The notes below the pieces were generated by a model that was not told where the DNA came from, ran no database searches, and worked only from the letters and a program-made list of their open reading frames with translations. From NCBI GenBank assembly GCA_050301795.1, contig JBNKZU010000002.1:1-64000 (forward strand): a stretch of 64,000 bases of DNA, given 5' to 3'. The DNA is from JBNKZU01 sp050301795. GTDB lineage: Bacteria > Pseudomonadota > Gammaproteobacteria > Thiohalomonadales > Thiohalomonadaceae. Position 1 is the stretch's first letter; each line of letters begins with the position of its first letter. Both the position numbers and the translations under genes were made by a program. Positions 33,236 through 41,871 of the stretch are shown here, piece after piece.

Positions 33236-34375
33236 TTATCGGCTCTGTGGTCGTTCACCAACTTTCACGGTAAGTTTCATCACTTCACCATTGCGGACGA
33301 GCTCAATATCCACTTCATCACCAGGGGAACTCATACCAATCTCGTTAAGGGCATTATGACTGTTGTTGATGGTATGACCCTGATAACTGAGTAGAACATC
33401 TCCAGGCTCTATTCCAGAGCGGTGAGCCGGTCCATCCCGCATTACCCCGGCAATAATAACGCCATGTTTTTGTTGTAACTGAAATGATTCTGCTAGTTCT
33501 GGAGTGATCTCCTGAATCTCTATACCGAGCCATCCGCGCAATACCCGACCCTTTTCAATGATTTGAGCCATACTACGTTTTGTTAGATGAACAGGGATTG
33601 CAAAACCAATTCCTTGAGATCCACCTGATTTACTGAAGATTGCTGTATTAATACCAACCAACTCTCCTGTGGCAGTTATTAATGCGCCGCCAGAATTTCC
33701 CGGATTAATTGCTGCATCTGTCTGAATGAAGTTTTCAAAGGTATTGATTCCGAGTTCGCTTCGTCCTGTTGCACTGACGATACCCATCGTAACGGTCTGA
33801 CCGACACCAAATGGATTGCCAATGGCCATGACGACATCTCCTACACGGAGTCTTTGAGAGTCTCCAAGTATGATAACCGGAAGATCAGATAGATTGATCT
33901 TGAGAACTGCCAAATCGGCTTCTGGATCACTGCCGACGAGGGTCGCCTTGGTTTGACGTCCATCATTGAGGGCAACCAGTATTTCGTCGGCACCATCAAT
34001 GACATGATTATTAGTGAGGACATAGCCTTCTGTACTGACGATAACACCTGAACCTAGAGAGTTTTGTTGTTGCTTACGTTCCGGGATCTGAAACCTGTTA
34101 CCAAAGAACTGACGAAATACCGGATCATCAAAGAGTGAGTTGCTTCGCTGTACAACCGTTTTACTGGTAAAGATGTTGACTACCGCCGGAGCAGCCATAC
34201 TGACCGAATCGGCATAACTGACCGGCCCTGATGTTGCACCTGATGGAGAGGCTGATTCAATGATATTAACCACTCGATTTCGTGGAAACCACTGAGGGTT
34301 CCATAACTGGATAACAAATGCAGCGGCAAGACCGATGATCACGGATTTGATAATTAAAGAGACTGGAACTCGCAT
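33236..34375 (-). CDS. DegS/AlgW-like membrane-anchored serine protease
   Basis: 379 residues. One N-terminal membrane helix (SVIIGLAAAFVIQLW), trypsin-like domain with catalytic His in TNNHVIDGADE, Asp in EADLAVLKI and Ser in INPGNSGGAL, then a single PDZ domain from GWLGIEIQEI. This is the DegS/AlgW layout: an inner-membrane, periplasm-facing protease that senses misfolded outer-membrane proteins and cuts the anti-sigma factor RseA/MucA. Synteny with hisC and a NIF3 gene matches algW of Pseudomonas. Confidence 0.9.
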   Translation of the reverse strand: MRVPVSLIIKSVIIGLAAAFVIQLWNPQWFPRNRVVNIIESASPSGATSGPVSYADSVSMAAPAVVNIFTSKTVVQRSNSLFDDPVFRQFFGNRFQIPERKQQQNSLGSGVIVSTEGYVLTNNHVIDGADEILVALNDGRQTKATLVGSDPEADLAVLKINLSDLPVIILGDSQRLRVGDVVMAIGNPFGVGQTVTMGIVSATGRSELGINTFENFIQTDAAINPGNSGGALITATGELVGINTAIFSKSGGSQGIGFAIPVHLTKRSMAQIIEKGRVLRGWLGIEIQEITPELAESFQLQQKHGVIIAGVMRDGPAHRSGIEPGDVLLSYQGHTINNSHNALNEIGMSSPGDEVDIELVRNGEVMKLTVKVGERPQSR

Positions 34376-34440
34376 GACTTTTTATTACGCTCGGTGTAAG
34401 TTTAGTGGCTGTTATTCTAGCCTAAAAGAGAGGTTGCGGG

Positions 34441-35199
34441 ATGATTGCCCTCACACAATTGGTCAAAGAGACAAATCAGCTTCTGGAGATCGACCAATAT
34501 CGAGACTACTGTCCGAATGGTTTGCAGGTCGAGGGCAAAGCCGAGGTTCAGAGCATTCTAAGCGGCGTTACCGCATCACAAGCACTGATCGATACAGCGA
34601 TTGAGAAGGGAGTTGATCTTGTACTGGTTCATCATGGCTTCTTCTGGAAAGGCGAGAATGAGACGATTACCGGTATTAAGAAAAAGCGGCTTAAAAGTCT
34701 GCTGGATCATGATATCTCATTAGTTGCATACCACCTTCCGCTGGATGGACACGAAACACTTGGTAACAACAGTCAGTTGGCAAAACTGTGGGGTGTCGAT
34801 ATTGCGGGTCGTTTTGGGAGTGGTCCCAATGGCGGTATCGGAATATATGCAGAGCTGGATGAACCAGTGCCAGTTGATGTAATGCAGCGGATGGTTTCAG
34901 AATCGTTAGGGCGTGAGGCTCTGCTTTTTAATGGTAAGTCACAGCAGATCAAGCGATTTGGCTGGTGCAGTGGTGCAGCTCAGGGCTATATCAATGAAGC
35001 GGCAGAGCTTGAATTGGATCTCTTTATTAGTGGCGAGGTGTCAGAATCGACCTATCATTTTGCAAAAGAAGCAGGAATACACTATCTTGCTGCGGGGCAT
35101 CATGCCACAGAACGCTTGGGTGTAAGCGCCTTAGGTGACTACCTAGCAAATCGATATCAGATCGACCATCAGTTTATTGACCTCTACAATCCTGTTTAG
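34441..35199 (+). CDS. NIF3-like dinuclear metal centre protein (YbgI family)
   Basis: 252 residues. Metal-ligand motifs VHHGFFWKGE near residue 64, YHLPLDGHETLGNN near 97, and the C-terminal AGHHATERLGVSAL near 219. Homologues are hexameric rings with a two-metal site; E. coli YbgI has been linked to GTP cyclohydrolase-like or salvage roles, but the function is unsettled. Divergent from the protease gene with a 65-base gap. Confidence 0.88.
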   Translation: MIALTQLVKETNQLLEIDQYRDYCPNGLQVEGKAEVQSILSGVTASQALIDTAIEKGVDLVLVHHGFFWKGENETITGIKKKRLKSLLDHDISLVAYHLPLDGHETLGNNSQLAKLWGVDIAGRFGSGPNGGIGIYAELDEPVPVDVMQRMVSESLGREALLFNGKSQQIKRFGWCSGAAQGYINEAAELELDLFISGEVSESTYHFAKEAGIHYLAAGHHATERLGVSALGDYLANRYQIDHQFIDLYNPV

Positions 35200-35211
35200 G
35201 AGGAAAAAATA

Positions 35212-35517
35212 GTGAAACGAGTACTTTTTTGGGTAATTGCAGTTGTCATTATTATTGGCCTATATCAAGTGAAAACATCAAGCATTGATTCGGTTGAGAA
35301 GTACAATAGTGCGGTCGCATTGATGGATCAGGAGCGTTATCAGGAAGCGCTTCCCATTCTGGAGACGCTAGATACCAATGAGATTCGGGTAATGGATGCA
35401 ATGGCATACTGTTACTATCAACTCGGTGATGAACGATCGATAGAAATTGATAAAAGAATTCTCAGCATCGATCCGAACAATCAGTCTGCAAAAGAGCGGT
35501 TAGATCGGACTCAATAA
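35212..35517 (+). CDS. Small membrane-anchored TPR-like protein
   Basis: 101 residues, GTG start with a perfect AGGAGG 9 bases before it. One N-terminal membrane helix (VLFWVIAVVIIIGLYQV), then helical repeats resembling TPR units: YNSAVALMDQERYQEALPIL and VMDAMAYCYYQLGDERS. Faces the periplasm if anchored N-in. Function unknown. Coupled to the NIF3 gene, 12 bases after its stop. Confidence 0.65.
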   Translation: MKRVLFWVIAVVIIIGLYQVKTSSIDSVEKYNSAVALMDQERYQEALPILETLDTNEIRVMDAMAYCYYQLGDERSIEIDKRILSIDPNNQSAKERLDRTQ

Positions 35518-35832
35518 CGGTATCGATTCAAATATAAATCTCGAATGATATCCATAGTTGAATTAATACTAAGGTTTATAAATTTAATACCCGTTCTATT
35601 AACCATTTTATATCAATGGCTTACAGCATTGAATCCACACGTTGAACCTAAATGATAGCCATATTTGCACTTGACCTATTAGCAGTTGCTGATAGAGAAT
35701 AGGCGGTTAATTGTATGCGTGATTCTATGGGGTAAATGCTGGATATCATGCATTCATATAAGATTTATTGGAATCTGCTTCACTCGAAGTAGGTTGAGTT
35801 TTTAATACTTTTCTCTTTCTTGGAGAGGCTGA
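35518..35832. other. Intergenic region upstream of petA
   Basis: 315 bases without a gene. A/T-rich. A promoter-like pair TTGACC (35671-35676) and gagaat (35695-35700) has an 18-base spacer and is weak. No terminator hairpin with a T-run was found. Likely contains the petABC promoter(s). Confidence 0.4.
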
Positions 35833-36426
35833 ATGAGTACAGAAGGCGTAGACAAAGGGCGTCGTCGCTTCCTGACAGCAGCAACCAGCGTTGTTGGTGC
35901 TGTTGGTGCAGGATTTGCGGTAGCCCCATTTGTGATCTCGATGCAGCCCAGTGAGCGAGCCAAAGCGGCTGGTGCACCGGTTGAAGCAGATGTGAGCAAA
36001 TTAGAGCCAGGTCAGATGATGACTGTAAAATGGCGTGGAAAACCGGTTTGGATTGTTCGTCGCACTGAACAGAATTTAAAAGATCTTCCCACACTGGATA
36101 GCATACTGCTTGATCCCGGTTCTGAGTTACCTCAGCAGCCTGAATATGCCAAAAATGCAATTCGTTCCATCAAGCCTGAATACTCAGTGTTGGTCGGTAT
36201 CTGTACTCACCTCGGTTGTTCTCCAACCTATCGTCCAGATGTCGCACCTGCAGACCTTGGTCCTGACTGGAAGGGTGGCTTCTTCTGCCCTTGTCATGGC
36301 TCACGCTTCGATCTTGCTGGCCGAGTTTATTCAGGCGTTCCAGCACCTAAGAATCTTGAAGTGCCACCATACACCTATTTGAGTGATTCCCAAATCCTCG
36401 TTGGTGTCGATCAAGGAGCGGCATAA
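35833..36426 (+). CDS. petA: Ubiquinol-cytochrome c reductase, Rieske iron-sulfur subunit
   Basis: 197 residues. Twin-arginine motif GRRRFLTAATS then an uncleaved membrane anchor (VVGAVGAGFAVAPFVI). The 2Fe-2S ligands are in CTHLGC near residue 121 and CPCHGS near 153. Takes electrons from ubiquinol and passes them to cytochrome c1. Start supported by GGAGAGG. First gene of petABC, two bases before petB. Confidence 0.96.
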   Translation: MSTEGVDKGRRRFLTAATSVVGAVGAGFAVAPFVISMQPSERAKAAGAPVEADVSKLEPGQMMTVKWRGKPVWIVRRTEQNLKDLPTLDSILLDPGSELPQQPEYAKNAIRSIKPEYSVLVGICTHLGCSPTYRPDVAPADLGPDWKGGFFCPCHGSRFDLAGRVYSGVPAPKNLEVPPYTYLSDSQILVGVDQGAA

Positions 36427-36428
36427 TC

Positions 36429-37658
36429 ATGAGTAAGATGCAAAACTTTATGGCTTGGGTTGATGAGCGTTTCCCTGCAACTGAAACCTGGGAAAATCAT
36501 CTCTCTAAATACTACGCCCCAAAGAACTTTAACTTCTGGTATTTCTTTGGTTCATTAGCGCTGTTGGTACTGGTTAATCAAATCGTAACTGGTGTTTGGC
36601 TGGCAATGAGCTATAAGCCCGATGCAGTACTAGCCTTTGGCTCTGTTGAATACATCATGCGTGATGTTGAGTGGGGCTGGTTACTACGCTACCTGCACTC
36701 TACAGGCGCATCGGCATTCTTCATTGTGGTCTATTTGCATATGTTCCGTGGACTACTCTACGGCTCATATCGCAAGCCTCGTGAGTTGCTGTGGATTATC
36801 GGTGTTTTAATCTATCTTGCGATGATGGCTACAGCCTTTATGGGATATCTGCTTCCTTGGGGACAGATGTCTTATTGGGGTGCTCAGGTTATCGTTAACC
36901 TGTTTGGAGCGGTTCCGTTTGTTGGTGAAGAGCTCTCGGTATGGGTTCGTGGTGACTATGTTATCTCTGATGTCACACTGAATCGTTTCTTTGCCTTCCA
37001 CTTCTTGTTGCCATTTATCCTGGCAGCGCTTGTGTTTATCCATCTGGTAGCGCTGCACCATGTCGGCTCTAACAACCCTGATGGTATCGAGATCAAGAAG
37101 AACAAGGATGAGAACGGCATTCCGCTGGATGGCATTCCTTTCCACCCTTATTACACTGTTAAAGATATTGCGGCAGTGGTTGCTTTCCTCTTCCTCTTCC
37201 TTGCGGTTGTCTTCTTTGCACCGGAGATGGGTGGTTACTTCCTTGAGCATCCTAACTTCGAACCTGCTAACCCGATGAAGACACCAGCGCACATCGCTCC
37301 TGTTTGGTACTTCACTCCGTTTTACGCCATTTTGCGTGCGGTACCTTCGGTTGCTGGTTCTGCATTCCCGGGTGTACTGGCGATGTTTGGTGCAATCGCG
37401 ATTCTGTTTGTACTGCCTTGGCTTGATAGAAGCCCGGTTAAGTCGATCCGCTATAAGGGTATGCTAACCAAAATCATGCTCTGGCTGTTTGTGATTGACT
37501 TCATCATGCTTGGCTATCTGGGTGTTAAACCGACCACAGATCTTTACAAACTGATGGCTCAGATTGGCACAATCTACTACTTTGCATTCTTCTTGCTGAT
37601 GCCGTGGTATAGCAAGATTGACAAAACCAAGCCAGTTCCAGAGAGGGTAACCAAATGA
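36429..37658 (+). CDS. petB: Cytochrome b of the bc1 complex
   Basis: 409 residues, full-length cytochrome b with eight or nine membrane helices. Haem ligands lie in LHSTGASAFFIVVYLHMFRG and FHFLLPFILAALVFIHLVALHH. The Qo-site motif is present as PVWYFTPFYAILR near residue 290 (PEWY in many others, here PVWY). Inner-membrane core of complex III. Overlaps petC by 4 bases. Confidence 0.96.
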   Translation: MSKMQNFMAWVDERFPATETWENHLSKYYAPKNFNFWYFFGSLALLVLVNQIVTGVWLAMSYKPDAVLAFGSVEYIMRDVEWGWLLRYLHSTGASAFFIVVYLHMFRGLLYGSYRKPRELLWIIGVLIYLAMMATAFMGYLLPWGQMSYWGAQVIVNLFGAVPFVGEELSVWVRGDYVISDVTLNRFFAFHFLLPFILAALVFIHLVALHHVGSNNPDGIEIKKNKDENGIPLDGIPFHPYYTVKDIAAVVAFLFLFLAVVFFAPEMGGYFLEHPNFEPANPMKTPAHIAPVWYFTPFYAILRAVPSVAGSAFPGVLAMFGAIAILFVLPWLDRSPVKSIRYKGMLTKIMLWLFVIDFIMLGYLGVKPTTDLYKLMAQIGTIYYFAFFLLMPWYSKIDKTKPVPERVTK

Positions 37659-38368
37659 GAAAGCTAATCATTGCATTTGTAATGGCGACTCTACCAGCTC
37701 TCACTTTGGCGGCTGGTGGTGCACATCTTGAAAAGGCCAACGCTGATGTGAGTGATATCGAGTCACTTCAACGTGGAGCCAAGCTATTTGTAAACTACTG
37801 TTTAAGCTGTCACTCAGCTCAGTACATGCGTTATAACCGTTTGGGTAAAGACCTCGGTTTGACCGATGATCAGGTCAAAGAGAATCTGATGTTCACCACA
37901 GATAAGATTGGTGACACCATGAAAATCTCAATGCCACAAGCTGATGCGACTACATGGTTTGGTAATCCTCCGCCAGATCTCTCTGTCATTGCACGTGCCA
38001 GAGGTGAGGATTACATCTATACCTATCTGAAGACGTTCTATGTTGATGACAAAAAGCCGATGGGTACCAATAATGTCGCATTTCCTGATGTGGGTATGCC
38101 GAATGTTCTTTGGGAACTTGAAGGATTAAAGGCTGCAATAAAAGACGATCATGGAAATGTCACCGGCTTTGAAAAGGTGCAGTCTGGTTCGTTAAGCGAT
38201 GAGGAGTTTGATCAGGTTGCACATGATCTCACTAACTTCCTTGTTTATCTTGGTGAGCCGATTCAGCTAGAGCGTAAACGCCTTGGTTTCTGGGTATTGC
38301 TCTTCCTTGCGATTTTCTTCGTCTTTGCTTATGCATTGAAGAAGGAGTACTGGAAGGACGTACACTAA
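37655..38368 (+). CDS. petC: Cytochrome c1
   Basis: 237 residues. Signal peptide MRKLIIAFVMATLPALTLAA, haem-binding CLSCH near residue 49, distal Met ligand in the MPNVLWELEG region, and a C-terminal anchor helix LGFWVLLFLAIFFVFAYALKK. Periplasmic electron acceptor of complex III. ATGA overlap with petB. Confidence 0.96.
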   Translation: MRKLIIAFVMATLPALTLAAGGAHLEKANADVSDIESLQRGAKLFVNYCLSCHSAQYMRYNRLGKDLGLTDDQVKENLMFTTDKIGDTMKISMPQADATTWFGNPPPDLSVIARARGEDYIYTYLKTFYVDDKKPMGTNNVAFPDVGMPNVLWELEGLKAAIKDDHGNVTGFEKVQSGSLSDEEFDQVAHDLTNFLVYLGEPIQLERKRLGFWVLLFLAIFFVFAYALKKEYWKDVH

Positions 38369-38381
38369 TCCAACAAACAAA

Positions 38382-38414
38382 ACCGGTGACAGATGTGCTA
38401 TTATCTGTGCCGGT
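38382..38414 (+). other. Imperfect long hairpin after petC
   Basis: Arms accgg-tg-acagat and atctgt-g-ccggt pair with a small asymmetric bulge around loop gtgctatt. A second short hairpin gcacc/ggtgc lies at 38419-38432. Together with the terminator they make three hairpins in 90 bases. Confidence 0.5.
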
Positions 38415-38437
38415 CCACGCACCTATTGGTGCAAATG

Positions 38438-38467
38438 AAAGGGGGCGTTTTGCCCCCTTTGTTTTTT
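38438..38467 (+). terminator. Intrinsic terminator of petABC
   Basis: Perfect stem aaagggggc / gcccccttt (38438-38446 and 38452-38460), loop gtttt, then g and six T to 38467. It ends 23 bases before the sspA start, so sspA needs its own promoter or read-through. Confidence 0.88.
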
Positions 38468-38489
38468 ATAGATAATGGAGAGGTGAATA

Positions 38490-39116
38490 ATGGGGGTTGT
38501 TGCCAACCGTCGTTCTGTGATGTCACTGTTTTCTGGTGACACAGATGTTTATAGTCATCGTGTAAGAATTGTTCTTGCTGAGAAGGGTATTAATGCTGAA
38601 GTCGTGAGTATTCAGCCAGGTGAAAGTCATGAAGATCTGATTGACCTCAATCCTTACAATACCGTCCCGACACTGGTTGATCGTGAATTGGTTTTATATG
38701 GATCTCAGGTGATCGTCGAGTATCTTGATGAGCGATTCCCACATCCACCATTGATGCCTGTTGATCCGGTTTCAAGAGCGAATAACCGTTTAATGCTCTA
38801 TCGAATTGAGTTGGATCTCTATAGTCATTACAACACCGCGATCAATGGCACTGTAAAAGCTGCTGAAAAAGCAAAGAAGGAGCTGAAAGAGGGCATTACC
38901 TCGTTAAGTCCGATCTTTGAACATAAGCCATTCTTTATGAGTGATGATTTCTCATTGGTTGATTGTAGTTTGACACCACTGCTATGGCGCTTACCTGAGC
39001 TTGGTATTGAGTTGCCACGTCAGGCTCAGCCACTACTCGATTATGCTGATCGTATGTTTAATCGTGAATCGTTCCAGTCAAGCTTGACAGAGCTTGAGCG
39101 AGAAATGCGGATCTAA
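38490..39116 (+). CDS. sspA: Stringent starvation protein A
   Basis: 208 residues. Glutathione-S-transferase fold; starts MGVVANRRSVMSLFSG as in E. coli SspA, with SHRVRIVLAEKGI and the LNPYNTVPTLVDRELVLYGS segment. RNA-polymerase-associated regulator of stationary-phase and acid-stress genes; no GST activity in the family. Followed directly by sspB. Confidence 0.95.
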   Translation: MGVVANRRSVMSLFSGDTDVYSHRVRIVLAEKGINAEVVSIQPGESHEDLIDLNPYNTVPTLVDRELVLYGSQVIVEYLDERFPHPPLMPVDPVSRANNRLMLYRIELDLYSHYNTAINGTVKAAEKAKKELKEGITSLSPIFEHKPFFMSDDFSLVDCSLTPLLWRLPELGIELPRQAQPLLDYADRMFNRESFQSSLTELEREMRI

Positions 39117-39119
39117 GTG

Positions 39120-39500
39120 ATGACGAGTAGTCGTCCTTATCTGCTGCGTGCGCTCTATGAGTGGATCACTGATAATGATTTAACTCCCTATGTTTTGATT
39201 GATGCTGAGCAGGATGGCGTTAATGTTCCCCAGGATTTTGTCGAGAAGGGGAAGATCGTCCTGAATATCAGTCTTAATGCCGTCCAGAATCTTAGTCTTG
39301 GCAACAGCCTTGTTGAGCTGAATGCACGTTTTCATGGGGAATCAATGGCTGTGATTGTTCCGGTCACAGCCATACTCGCCATCTATGCACAGGAAAATGG
39401 TAAAGGGATGGTCTTCACCGAAGAGGGGGACGATCAACCGCCACCGAATCTTCCGACAGACGATACGTCAAAGAAACCCAAGCTCAGAGTGGTCAAATAA
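39120..39500 (+). CDS. sspB: ClpXP protease specificity-enhancing factor SspB
   Basis: 126 residues from ATG 39120 (MTSSRPYLLRALYEWITDND); the GTG three bases before is possible. Substrate-binding domain, then a flexible Pro-rich linker and the C-terminal tip KPKLRVVK, the ClpX-binding motif. Delivers ssrA-tagged proteins to ClpXP. Confidence 0.95.
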   Translation: MTSSRPYLLRALYEWITDNDLTPYVLIDAEQDGVNVPQDFVEKGKIVLNISLNAVQNLSLGNSLVELNARFHGESMAVIVPVTAILAIYAQENGKGMVFTEEGDDQPPPNLPTDDTSKKPKLRVVK

Positions 39501-39531
39501 CCGATAACGGTTTTCTGTGTTGTCAGCAGAA

Positions 39532-40920
39532 TCAATTATGCAGTGGCAACGATTTTCCAGGATTAAGGATATGGTGCGGATCGAGCACCGATTTGATTTG
39601 GTACATCATCTTTAATGCCACCGGATCAAGCTCAAGCGAAACATAATCACGTTTTACCAACCCTATCCCATGCTCCCCTGAAATTGTTCCCCGAAGACTC
39701 AAGGTTAGCTTAAAGATCTCATCCAGCGCTTGATGAGCAGCGCTCATCTCAGCTTTATCGTCTGGATTAATCAACAGATTGACATGAATATTGCCATTCC
39801 CGGCGTGGCCAAAGTTAACGATGATGATTCCATAACGCGCCTCAATCTTTGCGATCTCATCAAGAAAGTTCGGGATCTGTGATACCGGCACAACAATATC
39901 TTCATTGATCTTCTTTGGGGCAATCTTGCGAAGTGCAGGGGAGAGTGATTTTCGGGTTTTCCATAGTCGTTCGGTCTCCTCAGTGTTACTCGCCTTAAAG
40001 ACCTCAATACAGCCCTTGCCGTTTGCAGCCTTAATAATGGCATTCACACTGTCAGGAATAGTGGTTTCTGTCCCATCAACATCAATCAATAGCAGCGCGG
40101 CGGCATCTGCGGGCAGATTGAGTTCGCTATTATCCCGAATCATGTTGATCGCGTTGCTATCCATAAATTCCAGAGAGTAGGGAATAACCGGCTGAGCCAT
40201 AATGCGGGAGATCGCCGTAGCTGCATCCTGAACCGTTCGATAGAGCACTCGTAAAGTCTGCTTTTTCTCAGGCAATGGTTGAAGCTTCAAAGTAGCCTGA
40301 GTAATGATGGCTAAAGTCCCTTCTGAACCAATTAATAGTCGAGTTAGATCGTAACCGACAACACCTTTGGTAGTGTAGCAGCCGGTTTTAAATGGCTCTC
40401 CCAGGCCATTAACAGCCTCGAGTCCAAGTACGTTATCGCGTGTGGAGCCATACTTTACCCCTCTTGGTCCAGAAGCATTACAACCGAGGTTTCCTCCGAT
40501 GGTACATACCGAGGTACTGGTCGGATCTGGTGGCCAGAAAAAGCCATGTTCGGCAGCGGCCTCTTGCACCTGTTGATTGGTCACTCCAGGCTCTACAACA
40601 ATAAAACGATCCTCAGGACGAACCTCAATGATTCGGTTTAGCTTCTCCATCGAAAGAACAATGCCACCCTCTATCGGAACGGTTGCACCAGCGGTTCCGG
40701 TTCCATGGCCTCTCCCGATGATCGGGATCCGATGATCAGCGCACCAACGCACGATCTTTACGACCTCATCACGTTGATCGGGGATCACTACAGCGTCAGG
40801 CTGAGCCTGTTGCCGGCTGTTATCGTAACTATAGGGAATGAGTTCGTGGGGCTTGAGTCTAATCTTCTCGACTGGTAGCAGTGCCGAGAGAGATGCAAGC
40901 TGGGATTCAGTTAATGCCAC
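39532..40920 (-). CDS. FAD-linked oxidase of the D-lactate dehydrogenase/GlcD family
   Basis: 462 residues, GTG start overlapping the diaA stop by one base (TAGTG). PCMH-type FAD-binding domain with PIIGRGHGTGTAGATVP near residue 75, CTIGGNLGCNASGPRG and GVVGYDLTRLLIGSEGTL; C-terminal FAD-oxidase domain with NFGHAGNGNIHVNLL and ISGEHGIGLVKRDY, the metal/substrate His motifs. Probably oxidises D-lactate, glycolate or another 2-hydroxyacid into the quinone pool. No glcE/glcF partner adjacent, which favours a single-subunit D-lactate dehydrogenase. Confidence 0.85.
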   Translation of the reverse strand: MALTESQLASLSALLPVEKIRLKPHELIPYSYDNSRQQAQPDAVVIPDQRDEVVKIVRWCADHRIPIIGRGHGTGTAGATVPIEGGIVLSMEKLNRIIEVRPEDRFIVVEPGVTNQQVQEAAAEHGFFWPPDPTSTSVCTIGGNLGCNASGPRGVKYGSTRDNVLGLEAVNGLGEPFKTGCYTTKGVVGYDLTRLLIGSEGTLAIITQATLKLQPLPEKKQTLRVLYRTVQDAATAISRIMAQPVIPYSLEFMDSNAINMIRDNSELNLPADAAALLLIDVDGTETTIPDSVNAIIKAANGKGCIEVFKASNTEETERLWKTRKSLSPALRKIAPKKINEDIVVPVSQIPNFLDEIAKIEARYGIIIVNFGHAGNGNIHVNLLINPDDKAEMSAAHQALDEIFKLTLSLRGTISGEHGIGLVKRDYVSLELDPVALKMMYQIKSVLDPHHILNPGKSLPLHN

Positions 40921-41507
40921 TATTCGGCATCACCAAAGAGTTGTTGATCGATAAGATCACATAGACAGTGGATCACAAGCAGATGGGTCTCCTGAATACG
41001 GGCTGTAACATCGGATGGAACTCGAATCTCAATATCGCTCTCATTGAGTTCTCCTGCAATCGCACCGCCGCTCTTACCAGTTAATGCGATCACCTGCATC
41101 TGACGTTCATGTGCTGCACGTATTGCAGCAAGTACATTCGAGGAGTTTCCACTGGTTGATATCGCTAACAGAATATCATTAGAGCGCCCTAAGGCTCGCA
41201 CCTGTTTTGCAAAGATCTCAACATAGTTATAGTCATTTGCAATTGAGGTGATTGTTGAGGTATCGGTTGTCAGTGCAATAGCAGGAAGGCCGGGACGTTC
41301 CCGTTCAAAGCGGTTTAACATTTCAGACGAGAAGTGTTGTGAGTCACCTGCTGAGCCGCCATTACCACAACTAAGAATTTTACCATCCTGAACCAGATGC
41401 TGAGTCATTAACTCTGCAGCTTTTACAATGGGCAGTGCCAGAAGTTTCATTGACTCCTGCTTGGTCTCGATACTTGCGAGAAAATGGCGCTCTATTCGTT
41501 CAATCAT
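40920..41507 (-). CDS. diaA: DnaA initiator-associating protein DiaA-like SIS-domain protein
   Basis: 195 residues from ATG 41507; a TTG at 41519 lies before the yraN stop. Whole-length SIS domain: GKILSCGNGGSAGDSQHFSSEM, ISTSGNSSNVLAAI, and IQETHLLVIHCLCDLID. Related to GmhA sedoheptulose-7-phosphate isomerase; genomic position between yraN and lpoA partners indicates DiaA, which binds DnaA tetramerically at oriC in E. coli. Start is 1 base after the yraN stop. Confidence 0.85.
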   Translation of the reverse strand: MIERIERHFLASIETKQESMKLLALPIVKAAELMTQHLVQDGKILSCGNGGSAGDSQHFSSEMLNRFERERPGLPAIALTTDTSTITSIANDYNYVEIFAKQVRALGRSNDILLAISTSGNSSNVLAAIRAAHERQMQVIALTGKSGGAIAGELNESDIEIRVPSDVTARIQETHLLVIHCLCDLIDQQLFGDAE

Positions 41508-41508
41508 A

Positions 41509-41871
41509 TTAATTCTCAAATGCGTTTTTAATCCAATTGGGCTGTTGATCTGATGATAGTGCGATCACATCAAAACGGCATGGGCCACTAAAAGCGTTTT
41601 GTTGCAAATACGCCTGAGCCGTTTTAATCAGACGCTGTTGTTTTTTGTAATCTACCGATTCAGCACCACCACCATAGGCCGAATTCTTTCGATATCTTAC
41701 CTCGACAAAGACCAGAGTGTCTTTCTCTTTCATGATGATATCGATCTCACCTTGTCGAGTTCTGTAGTTACGAGCGATGAGTTGCATGCCTGCATCCTTC
41801 AGCATTTCAATCGCATATTGCTCACCAGCCTCACCACGTTTAATTGGCGATAGTCTGTTCCAGAGGTTCAA
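41509..41871 (-). CDS. yraN: YraN family (UPF0102) endonuclease-like protein
   Basis: 120 residues if translated from TTG 41871, chosen because an AGGAGG-type site lies at the right distance; a GTG at 41907 in frame would make it 132. Restriction-endonuclease-like core: GEAGEQYAIEML, RNYRTRQGEIDIIMKEKDTLVFVEVRYR (D...E-x-R). Usual family length is 110-130. Function unknown. Starts inside the end of lpoA. Confidence 0.85.
   Translation of the reverse strand: MNLWNRLSPIKRGEAGEQYAIEMLKDAGMQLIARNYRTRQGEIDIIMKEKDTLVFVEVRYRKNSAYGGGAESVDYKKQQRLIKTAQAYLQQNAFSGPCRFDVIALSSDQQPNWIKNAFEN

Noticed and set aside
36807..37292. 161-codon antisense frame in petB
   Set aside because: Overlaps the haem-binding core of cytochrome b; composition is that of a shadow frame.
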